Below, one piece after another: positions 1 to 7,329 of a stretch of DNA of 64,000 bases. The first letter of the stretch is position 1. Every line of letters starts with the position of its first letter. Both the position numbers and the translations under genes were made by a program. The notes below the pieces were generated by a model. The model had not been told where the DNA came from. It saw nothing but the letters and a program-made list of their open reading frames with translations, and did not search any database. Source of the DNA: Fibrella arboris. Its GTDB lineage: Bacteria; Bacteroidota; Bacteroidia; Cytophagales; Spirosomataceae. The stretch is from NCBI RefSeq assembly GCF_041321095.1, contig NZ_JBGGWE010000003.1, positions 248,001-312,000 on the forward strand, given 5' to 3'.

Positions 1-20
1 CCGCTCACGATTAACGCCTT

Positions 21-1163
21 ATGCATATCGTCTACCCCATCGGCACCTTTTATCCGGCACAATCAGGTGGCCCAAGCAATTCGTTGTATTGGCTGGCCTG
101 TGCGCTGGTAGCAACAGGGGTACGTGTCACGGTGGTCACAACAGCAACCGATCAACCTCCCGAGACCCCTCTCGATCAGTGGCTCGACACCGAGGCGGGC
201 CGTGTTCGCTACGTACGGACATGGCAACATACGCTCTCTCTGGGCTTGTTTTGGCACGCAACGATGGTACTTCGACGGGCCGATGTTGTCCACCTGACTA
301 GCTTTTTCTACCCACCGTCTATGCTGCTGGCGTTGGTAGCCCTGTGGCTGGGCAGAAGGGTAGTTTGGTCTCCGCGTGGCGAGGTCGACCCGGGCGCGTT
401 GGTTTACAGCCCATGCCGAAAGCGATGGATATTAGCTCTGATTCGGCGATTTAGGCATCGGTTGGTATTTCATACAACCTGCGCGGCCGAAACCCAGTAT
501 GTACGTGAGCAGGTCGGGGCTGATAGTGTCGTTATCGAACTACCTAACTTCCTGATTCTGCAGCCACGTCAACCTCACTTACCTGCCAATTACCTGTTGT
601 ACATGGGCCGCATTCACCCAAAAAAAGGAATCGATCACCTCATCGAAGCCTTTAACCGGTCGTTGGTAGCTCGCCAACGGCTTACCCGCTTGCTCATTGC
701 TGGTGAGGCAAATCACCTCTACGCAGACCAACTGAGAAAGAAAATTGCCGCGCTGGGTCTGGTCGACCGAATCGATTTTGTGGGCTTGGTTACGGGTGTA
801 GACAAAGAACGTCTGCTGGCAAATGCCCACGCGCTGGTGATGCCTTCACATACCGAAAACTTTGGCAATGTGGTCGTGGAGGCCTTGGCGCAGGGTACGC
901 CGGTGATTGCCTCAACGGGTACGCCCTGGGGCGTGCTGCCACAGGTACAGGCAGGTTTCTGGGTAGACAACGACCCCGATACTCTTGCCAGTTGCCTGGA
1001 TACGTGCTTGTCTTTACCCGAAGAAACGTATGCTGCTTACCGTCGGCAAGCCGCCGAACTGGCCAGGAAACAATTCGACGTGTATGCCAATATCCACCAC
1101 TGGACGGTCGCATACACAGCCTTATTCCCTACTCAACCCTCACTTGCTCTATGTGCGGAATAG
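21..1163 (+). CDS. Glycosyltransferase family 4 (GT-B fold)
   Basis: A 380-residue retaining GT-B glycosyltransferase, expected to transfer a sugar from a nucleotide donor to a growing glycan at the inner face of the cytoplasmic membrane. The N-terminal half opens with MHIVYPIGTFYPAQSGGPSN, the usual first beta strand and glycine-rich loop of GT4 enzymes. The C-terminal half has LLYMGRIHPKKGIDHLIEAF (about 190-210) and the donor-binding stretch SHTENFGNVVVEAL (about 280), with the E-x7-E pattern of the family. It is the first gene of a packed glycan cluster and its last 13 bases overlap the asparagine-synthetase start. The acceptor and donor cannot be read from sequence. The 20 bases before it are too short to show a promoter, so the operon may begin outside the window. 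Confidence 0.9.
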   Translation: MHIVYPIGTFYPAQSGGPSNSLYWLACALVATGVRVTVVTTATDQPPETPLDQWLDTEAGRVRYVRTWQHTLSLGLFWHATMVLRRADVVHLTSFFYPPSMLLALVALWLGRRVVWSPRGEVDPGALVYSPCRKRWILALIRRFRHRLVFHTTCAAETQYVREQVGADSVVIELPNFLILQPRQPHLPANYLLYMGRIHPKKGIDHLIEAFNRSLVARQRLTRLLIAGEANHLYADQLRKKIAALGLVDRIDFVGLVTGVDKERLLANAHALVMPSHTENFGNVVVEALAQGTPVIASTGTPWGVLPQVQAGFWVDNDPDTLASCLDTCLSLPEETYAAYRRQAAELARKQFDVYANIHHWTVAYTALFPTQPSLALCAE

Positions 1164-3007
1164 CTGGCTTTATAACTCCCCTAGACAGTGTGGCCAACCG
1201 CACCACGGTGCAACGCATGATCAACCACATGAGTCATCGGGGCCCGGATGCCGATGGGCTTTGGGCCGAGGCTAACGTGGTGCTAGGGCATCGCCGTCTC
1301 TCGATCATCGATCTCAGCGAAACTGCCAATCAACCCTTCATTGATTATTCTGGGCGGTATGTGATAGTATTCAACGGAGAGATTTATAATTATCAGTCAA
1401 TCCGGCAACGCCTCGCCGATTATCCTTTCCGCACCCACTCTGATACGGAAGTGGTTCTGGCTGCTTACGACCGGTGGGGTATTGAGTGCCTTCACGCCTT
1501 CAATGGAATGTTTGCATTTGCGATCTGGGACCGGCAAACGGCCCGGCTCTTTGCCGTCCGCGACCGGCTAGGCAAGAAGCCATTCTATTACGCACAGGTT
1601 GGAGAGTCGCTGCTGTTTGGGTCGGAGGTACGTGCCTTGCTAGCTTCCGACCAGATCCCCCGTCGTCTCAATCGGGCGGTTCTGCCAGCGTACCTACAGT
1701 ATCAGACTGTGCCGGCTCCCGGTACACTCGTCGAAAGTATTTGGCAACTCCCCGCTGGCCATTATGCCTATTATGTTAATGGGCAGTGGCAGGAAGCCCC
1801 CTGGTGGCAATTAACGGCCCCACCTGCCGCCGACCCAACCATCTGGCAACGGCCGAGCACCCTGCACGCTCATATTGGGCAGTTACTACGGGCGGCGGTG
1901 GCACGTCGGATGGTTAGCGACGTGCCGCTGGGGGCATTTCTGTCGGGCGGCATCGACTCCGGAGCTGTGGTAGCCCTGATGGCCGAACAGAGCGAACAGC
2001 CCGTTAACACGTTCACGATTACATTTGAGGAAACGGCCTACGACGAGTCGGTGGAGGCACGGGCGATGGCCCGGCGATTTAATACACGACATACCGAATT
2101 GCCCTTGCGTCCTACACAACTGCTAACTGAAATGCCCGCTATTCTGACGAGTATGGATCAGCCCAGTGGTGATGGCCCGAATACCTATATGGTTTCGAAG
2201 CTAACCAAGGAGGCAGGTATCACAGTGGCTCTAAGTGGCCTGGGCGGTGACGAAGTCTTCGCAGGTTATTCAACGTTCCGCCGCTACGCCCGGCTACGGC
2301 AGTTACGGTTGCTATGGCAGTTGCCAAAGGCCGTTCGGATGGAGTTACTCAATCGGCTGTCGCCAAACCTGAACCGGCAAAAAATGCTCGATCTGGCCCA
2401 ACTCCCCTCACTCGACCCGTTGAAGCTATTTCCGCTTTTTCGGCAGTCAGCATCGACAGCTATGATCAACAGGCTGTTGAATACGTCACTGAATAGTAAT
2501 CCTTTCTCTTCTTTGCTGTCGACGCATTGGCCTACGCTACGTCAATTGCCGCCAATGAGCCAACTTACCGTGAGCGAACTCACAACCTACACGCAGCCCC
2601 TTTTGCTACGCGATGCTGACCAAATGAGCATGGCCCATGCACTAGAGCTGCGCGTGCCATTGCTCGACTACGAGCTGGTGGAGTTTATGCTACAACTCCC
2701 CGACAGTCATAAAATGAATGGACACCCTAAACACCTGCTTGTTAAGTCGTTGGACCGCCTCTTGCCTGATGAACTGCTTACCCGGCCTAAAAAGGGGTTT
2801 GGATTTCCGTGGGCGGTCTGGCTGCGGCATGATTTAGCTCATTTTTGCACACAGCAAATCGAGCAGTTGGCAAAGCGCGACCTATTTGATTCGGCTACTC
2901 TTCGGCAGTTTTACAACCGCTTTCAAGCTGGGGATTCAAGCGTTAGCTGGAACCAAATATGGTTACTGGTCGTGCTGGAACATTGGCTAACCGAGCACAA
3001 TTTTTAA
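1151..3007 (+). CDS. asnB: Asparagine synthetase (glutamine-hydrolysing), AsnB type
   Basis: A 618-residue two-domain amidotransferase. The start is set at 1151 because the family needs Cys directly after Met: the protein begins MCGIAGF, Cys being the glutaminase nucleophile freed when Met is removed. The frame is open further upstream to 992, but that stretch lies in the preceding gene and reads as noise. The class II glutaminase domain (about 1-200) has SHRGPDADG and FNGEIYNY; the synthetase domain carries the ATP pyrophosphatase loop SGGIDS near residue 265 and LSGLGGDEVFAGY. Length is normal. In glycan clusters, AsnB paralogues often amidate sugar acids or other precursors rather than make free asparagine, so the substrate here is uncertain. 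It overlaps the upstream GT4 by 13 bases, suggesting coupled translation. Confidence 0.93.
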   Translation: MCGIAGFITPLDSVANRTTVQRMINHMSHRGPDADGLWAEANVVLGHRRLSIIDLSETANQPFIDYSGRYVIVFNGEIYNYQSIRQRLADYPFRTHSDTEVVLAAYDRWGIECLHAFNGMFAFAIWDRQTARLFAVRDRLGKKPFYYAQVGESLLFGSEVRALLASDQIPRRLNRAVLPAYLQYQTVPAPGTLVESIWQLPAGHYAYYVNGQWQEAPWWQLTAPPAADPTIWQRPSTLHAHIGQLLRAAVARRMVSDVPLGAFLSGGIDSGAVVALMAEQSEQPVNTFTITFEETAYDESVEARAMARRFNTRHTELPLRPTQLLTEMPAILTSMDQPSGDGPNTYMVSKLTKEAGITVALSGLGGDEVFAGYSTFRRYARLRQLRLLWQLPKAVRMELLNRLSPNLNRQKMLDLAQLPSLDPLKLFPLFRQSASTAMINRLLNTSLNSNPFSSLLSTHWPTLRQLPPMSQLTVSELTTYTQPLLLRDADQMSMAHALELRVPLLDYELVEFMLQLPDSHKMNGHPKHLLVKSLDRLLPDELLTRPKKGFGFPWAVWLRHDLAHFCTQQIEQLAKRDLFDSATLRQFYNRFQAGDSSVSWNQIWLLVVLEHWLTEHNF

Positions 3008-3037
3008 CACCCCTAAACCCTTACTTGCCAACGACAT

Positions 3038-3811
3038 ATGATCCGATCGTTAATAGAAAAATTAAGCCGGAGAGTAGTATTTAAACGACGCTTGCCCTCT
3101 AGTTTTGGTGGCCGGAGTTTGTACGTGACGCCTGAAGGTGGTTTACGGTACTGGAAACCAACACTACAATACACAGATGACGGATTTTTTCGTCTTATCG
3201 AGACGTTCGTGCGACCGGGCGATACGGTTTGGGATATTGGTGCTAACCTCGGTCTATTTTTATTCGCTGCTGCACACAAAACAGGTCCATCAGGCCAGTG
3301 TTTAGCCATTGAGCCTGATGTTTGGCTAGCTTCATTGCTACAGCGTTCCATTCAACTCAATTCCGATCTGAACATCGATGTGTTGCCTTTTGCACTTTCC
3401 GATCAGGTAGGGCTGGCTCGATTTAATATTGCTCAACGAGCGCGCACTACCAACTATTTAGACGTAGTGAAAGGGTCTACTCAAACCGGTGGTATACGGC
3501 ATTCGGTCTTGGTGCCTGTTTCAACAGTCGATACGCTTCTAACACAGTATGGCAAACCAGATTTAGTAAAAATTGATGTTGAAACTGCTGAACATCTAGT
3601 GCTAAAGGGTAGCGTGACACTGTTGAGCAAAGTTCGGCCGGCTATCTACTGCGAAGTGGCGGATGAAAATGCGAAAGAGGTACAGGCGCTGCTGCTGCAA
3701 CACAATTATCGGCTTCTTGATGGTGATAAATCATCATTCCCATTTGCCGAACGGCCCGTTTGTAATACGCTGGCATTGCCTGCCGAACATTGGTTTCTGA
3801 AGCAACGCTGA
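3038..3811 (+). CDS. FkbM family SAM-dependent methyltransferase
   Basis: A 257-residue class I methyltransferase. Motif I is VWDIGANLGLFLF (about 66-78), followed by the acidic residue after strand 2 in AIEPDVWLAS. The later LVKIDVETAEHLVLKGS is the diagnostic FkbM stretch (usually KIDVEGaE.xvLkG). FkbM enzymes O-methylate sugars or polyketides, so with its neighbours this one probably methylates a glycan residue. It starts 30 bases after asnB and ends one base before the next gene, so it belongs to the same operon. The base composition of its first part is more AT-rich than the flanking genes, which may reflect separate ancestry; that is only an impression from reading. Confidence 0.88.
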   Translation: MIRSLIEKLSRRVVFKRRLPSSFGGRSLYVTPEGGLRYWKPTLQYTDDGFFRLIETFVRPGDTVWDIGANLGLFLFAAAHKTGPSGQCLAIEPDVWLASLLQRSIQLNSDLNIDVLPFALSDQVGLARFNIAQRARTTNYLDVVKGSTQTGGIRHSVLVPVSTVDTLLTQYGKPDLVKIDVETAEHLVLKGSVTLLSKVRPAIYCEVADENAKEVQALLLQHNYRLLDGDKSSFPFAERPVCNTLALPAEHWFLKQR

Positions 3812-3812
3812 G

Positions 3813-4679
3813 ATGTCTGTACCTCTAACTATTCTGATTCTGACGCTGAACGAAGAGGTGAATCTGCCCGCCTGCTTACAAAGCGTGGTGGGCTGGGCCG
3901 CCGACGTGCTGGTGCTTGACTCAGGATCCACCGACCGTACCGTCGCCTTGGCCGAGGCAGGTGGGGCCAAGGTCTTTCACCGGCCCTTTGATACCTACGC
4001 GGCCCAACGTACCTACGCCGTACGGCAGTTGCCCATCCAGACCGAATGGGTTCTCTTCCTGGATGCCGACGAGTACATTGATGCTCAGCTGAAAGCCGAA
4101 ATCGAATCGACTCTAGTCCGCCCTGATGCCTACAGCGGCTATTTCATCAACCTGAAATTCATGTTTATGGATCGCTGGATTCGGCACGGCGGCTACGATA
4201 AATGCAGCAAACTTGTGCTTTTTCAACGCAGCAAACTTGTAGGAATCGAGCGCGATATGGATGAATTAGTGATCGTGAGTGGCACTGTTGGGACATTACA
4301 GCACCCTATCATCCACCAGGATAAAAAGACGGTATATTTCTGGTACACTAAACACGCCCGATATACTCGCTTTCAGGTAGATGATCTACTGAAAGCAGCC
4401 GACCAGAAATCACTCCGCTGGGCCGACTGTCACAACCGACGCGATCGCAAACGGTGGGTAAAAGAACAGGTGTGGGGGCATATCCCAGCCCTGCTGCGGC
4501 CATTCCTTTATTTTGGCTATCGTTATTTTTTCCAGTTAGGCATACTCGATGGGAAAGAGGGGTTCGTCTACCACTTTAGCCACGCCTTCCTATACCAGTT
4601 TATGATTGCAGTGGTTTACCTCGACGAGCGCGACCGGCAACGTAAAAACCTGCTGACTATCGTCGCCACTCCTGCCTAG
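3813..4679 (+). CDS. Glycosyltransferase family 2, WaaE/KdtX-like
   Basis: A 288-residue inverting GT-A glycosyltransferase. It opens with VPLTILILTLNEEVNLPACL, then LDSGSTDRTVALAE and the metal-binding FLDADEYI near residue 90. The C-terminal part (FLYFGYRYFFQLGILDGKEGF) is typical of WaaE/KdtX-like enzymes that decorate lipopolysaccharide core or related glycans. Bases 3826-4072, coding for about the first 86 residues, are almost identical to the start of the next gene, while the rest of the two proteins is only moderately similar. It begins one base after the FkbM stop and ends 4 bases before its paralogue. Confidence 0.9.
   Translation: MSVPLTILILTLNEEVNLPACLQSVVGWAADVLVLDSGSTDRTVALAEAGGAKVFHRPFDTYAAQRTYAVRQLPIQTEWVLFLDADEYIDAQLKAEIESTLVRPDAYSGYFINLKFMFMDRWIRHGGYDKCSKLVLFQRSKLVGIERDMDELVIVSGTVGTLQHPIIHQDKKTVYFWYTKHARYTRFQVDDLLKAADQKSLRWADCHNRRDRKRWVKEQVWGHIPALLRPFLYFGYRYFFQLGILDGKEGFVYHFSHAFLYQFMIAVVYLDERDRQRKNLLTIVATPA
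3826..4072 (+). repeat. Near-identical direct repeat, copy 1
   Basis: A 247-base block at the 5' end of the first GT2 gene. It matches 4697-4943 base for base at a constant offset of 871, with a single difference seen (C at 3899, T at 4770). Similarity stops abruptly right after the DxD-motif codons. Confidence 0.95.
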
Positions 4680-4683
4680 TACC

Positions 4684-6201
4684 ATGACCGCCGCCGTAAC
4701 TATTCTGATTCTGACGCTGAACGAAGAGGTGAATCTGCCCGCCTGCTTACAAAGCGTGGTGGGCTGGGCTGCCGACGTGCTGGTGCTTGACTCAGGATCC
4801 ACCGACCGTACCGTCGCCTTGGCCGAGGCAGGTGGGGCCAAGGTCTTTCACCGGCCCTTTGATACCTACGCGGCCCAACGTACCTACGCCGTACGGCAGT
4901 TGCCCATCCAGACCGAATGGGTTCTCTTCCTGGATGCCGACGAAACCCTGCACGATGAAATTAAAGCTTGTATTGAGCAGGCCATCACTACGAATCCACC
5001 GTTGGCCGGTTACCTAATACGGCTTCGGTTCTATTTTATGAACCGCTGGATACGCTATGGTGGTTATGCCGAACCGCAGAAGTTAGTGTTGTTCAGACGT
5101 ACCCAATTACTTAACATTGAGCGACTGATGAACGAACTTGTTTTTGTTGATGGACCAACGGCGACCTTGAACTCATACATCATCCACTATGATCGGCGAC
5201 CAGTATCTTTTTGGTACGAAAAACATGTGCGCTATAGCCTGTTGCAGGCACAAGAGTTGCAGCAAACGCGCCGACGGGAATCGGCACATATACGTTGGAG
5301 TAGTATCAATAATAAACGCGACCGTCGGCGCTGGTTAAAAGAACGCATCTGGGACCGATTGCCCATCTGGGTACGTCCATTCCTTTATTTTTTTCAGCGG
5401 TACTTTCTATTAATGGGCTTCCTGGATGGCCGTGCCGGATTCATTTATCACTTCAGCCACGCATTCTTATACCCTTTCATGATTGCCTCCATATACACCG
5501 ACGACACTCGAAAAAGGGAAAATGCCGGCGAGAAAGCCGTTGATTTCCATAGTGATATTGCAGAAGCCTTTGGAGAGCGGTATCAGCAGTCAGCCGACTT
5601 CAAGGAGCGATTTGACGTGTGGGTACGTTTGCTTGACCAGTACGCGCAACCCGGCCATACGGTACTTGATGCAGGTTGCGGTACAGGTATTTTCAGTCAT
5701 TACTTAGGCCAACGAGGTTGTGAAGTGCTTGGTATCGATGGCTCGGAAGAGATGGTGCGGCTTGCCAAACAACAGGCGGGGCCAAACGAACAATTTGAGG
5801 TAGCGATGCTGCCGACCCCCCACACACTCGTCAAACAACCAGTGAATACTATCGTATGCTCGAGCGTCCTCGAATATGTCCCCGATTTGCAGGGAGCTTT
5901 AGAAACGCTTGACCGACAGTTACAATCAGGCGGCTATATGATTCTCTCGCTTCCCAATCGGCGATCAGTATACCGGTCGTTGGAACGTATCAGTTTCTGG
6001 CTGACTCGTCGTCCTGCCTATCTAAAATACGTACACCATTACGGCGATGTAGAAACGGTGGCTCATATGCTGGGGAATGCGTATCGGATTTGCACACAAC
6101 AGACGTTTGGCGGTACAAATACTGTTGCGCGGCTGCTGCGAGGTATCCTGCCAGCCCGTTTTGCCGATACGTTGTTTATAGCCGTTTATCAGAAAAAATG
6201 A
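4684..6201 (+). CDS. Fusion of GT2 glycosyltransferase and class I methyltransferase
   Basis: A 505-residue two-domain protein. Residues 1 to about 275 are a WaaE/KdtX-like GT2 enzyme, nearly identical to its upstream neighbour over the first 86 residues (LDSGSTDRT, FLDADE) and then divergent but clearly paralogous (MNRWIRYGGY, FFQRYFLLMGFLDGRAGF). Residues about 290-505 form a SAM-dependent methyltransferase with motif I VLDAGCGTGIFSHYL near 326, the acidic turn VLGIDGSEEM and a post-I segment VCSSVLEYVPD. The joined protein would transfer a sugar and methylate the product or a neighbouring residue. No stop or internal start with good context separates the two parts, so it is read as one fused gene. 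Its stop overlaps the wecB start as ATGA. Confidence 0.88.
   Translation: MTAAVTILILTLNEEVNLPACLQSVVGWAADVLVLDSGSTDRTVALAEAGGAKVFHRPFDTYAAQRTYAVRQLPIQTEWVLFLDADETLHDEIKACIEQAITTNPPLAGYLIRLRFYFMNRWIRYGGYAEPQKLVLFRRTQLLNIERLMNELVFVDGPTATLNSYIIHYDRRPVSFWYEKHVRYSLLQAQELQQTRRRESAHIRWSSINNKRDRRRWLKERIWDRLPIWVRPFLYFFQRYFLLMGFLDGRAGFIYHFSHAFLYPFMIASIYTDDTRKRENAGEKAVDFHSDIAEAFGERYQQSADFKERFDVWVRLLDQYAQPGHTVLDAGCGTGIFSHYLGQRGCEVLGIDGSEEMVRLAKQQAGPNEQFEVAMLPTPHTLVKQPVNTIVCSSVLEYVPDLQGALETLDRQLQSGGYMILSLPNRRSVYRSLERISFWLTRRPAYLKYVHHYGDVETVAHMLGNAYRICTQQTFGGTNTVARLLRGILPARFADTLFIAVYQKK
4697..4943 (+). repeat. Near-identical direct repeat, copy 2
   Basis: The second copy of the 247-base block at 3826-4072, at the 5' end of the GT2-methyltransferase fusion gene. 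One mismatch was seen. The sharp edge of identity inside two otherwise diverged paralogues looks like gene conversion rather than a young whole-gene duplication. Confidence 0.95.
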
Positions 6202-7292
6202 AAGTAATATCTATTGTCGGTGCCAGGCCTAACTTTATGAAAGTGGCACCGCTACACCGAGCCTTTCAGAAATTACCCAACATTATCTCGAAAATCGTTC
6301 ACACGGGTCAGCACTACGATACCCGGATGAGCGACGTTTTTTTCAATCAGCTCGAACTACCAAAACCAGATTACTATCTGGGCGTATCTAGTGGTACCCA
6401 TACACAACAGACCGCCGAAATCATGACTAAATTTGAGTTAGTCATGATTTCGGAGAAACCAGATTGGGTCGTAGTGGTCGGTGACGTAACAAGCACGCTG
6501 GCCTGTGCATTAGTGGCGGTACGCCAGGGTGTCAAGGTAGCCCATGTTGAAGCAGGCCTACGGTCAGGCGACCGACAGATGCCGGAAGAAATCAACCGCA
6601 TTCTGACTGATAATCTGTCGGACCTATTATTTGTGACAGAGCAGGCGGGTCTCGATAACCTACAATGTGAAGGTATCGACAAGGCGAAAATTAAGTTTGT
6701 TGGTAATGTTATGATCGACTCGCTCGTCCATTATCGCACAAAGGCAAATTCCATCAACACTGTAGCTACGTTAGGGCTGGCATTCAGGCAATATATATTG
6801 CTTACAATGCATCGTCCCTCGAATGTAGATTTAGCGGAGGGCTTAGCGGGTATCATACAAATTGTACAGGAAGCAGCTTTGCATAGTCTGGTTGTATTTC
6901 CGTTGCATCCTCGTACTCGTACAAACCTGAGTCGATTTGGCTTGATGGATCGACTGGAAGCAATCGACAATGTACTCTTGTTAGAGCCCCAAGGGTATTT
7001 AGAGTTTTTGAACCTTATAGAAAATGCGATGGCTGTCGTGACCGATTCGGGTGGTATTCAGGAAGAAACCACGTACCTACAGGTCCCTTGCCTTACCTTC
7101 CGGACAAGCACTGAACGGCCTAGTACGATTACGCTAGGCACCAATACATTACTCGCTGATCTTGACCCTGCTACCACAGCTAATTGCCTGGCCGATATCA
7201 GAAATGGATTGGCTAAAACAGGTGTCGTTCCTCCGCTATGGGATGGACAAGCCGCAGGAAGAATTGCCGCAGCGCTACTAGATCATGTATAA
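6198..7292 (+). CDS. wecB: UDP-N-acetylglucosamine 2-epimerase, non-hydrolysing
   Basis: A 364-residue epimerase interconverting UDP-GlcNAc and UDP-ManNAc, or acting on a related UDP-deoxysugar in FnlC/WbjD-type pathways. The start at 6198 gives MKVISIVGARPNFMKVAPL, the family N-terminus; longer versions run into the previous gene. Further family stretches are HTGQHYD, GDVTSTLACALVA, HVEAGLRSGDRQMPEEINR and VTDSGGIQEETTYL, which hold the conserved His, Asp, Glu and Arg residues around the nucleotide. Length is normal. ATGA overlaps the preceding stop. With the WbuB-like transferase 3.8 kb downstream it suggests an N-acetylated aminosugar in the polymer. Codons near 6415-6453 form a 15-bp perfect palindrome. 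Confidence 0.92.
   Translation: MKVISIVGARPNFMKVAPLHRAFQKLPNIISKIVHTGQHYDTRMSDVFFNQLELPKPDYYLGVSSGTHTQQTAEIMTKFELVMISEKPDWVVVVGDVTSTLACALVAVRQGVKVAHVEAGLRSGDRQMPEEINRILTDNLSDLLFVTEQAGLDNLQCEGIDKAKIKFVGNVMIDSLVHYRTKANSINTVATLGLAFRQYILLTMHRPSNVDLAEGLAGIIQIVQEAALHSLVVFPLHPRTRTNLSRFGLMDRLEAIDNVLLLEPQGYLEFLNLIENAMAVVTDSGGIQEETTYLQVPCLTFRTSTERPSTITLGTNTLLADLDPATTANCLADIRNGLAKTGVVPPLWDGQAAGRIAAALLDHV
6415..6453. repeat. Perfect 15-bp inverted repeat inside wecB
   Basis: Arms 6415-6429 and 6439-6453 are exact reverse complements around a 9-base loop. They encode residues in the conserved TAEIM...VMISEKPD region. An arm this long inside a coding region is unusual and could cause pausing or be a template-switch product. 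Confidence 0.85.
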
Positions 7293-7329
7293 GTTCTTCT
7301 AGTCATACCTTAATTGCCACCTACCGTAG

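Noticed and set aside
992..1150. Longer N-terminus for the asparagine synthetase gene
   Set aside because: It lies in the preceding gene and would bury the catalytic Cys that must follow Met; MCGIAGF at 1151 is the family start.
6090..6197. Longer N-terminus for wecB
   Set aside because: The added residues are out-of-frame reading of the upstream gene; MKVISIVGARPN at 6198 is the family start.
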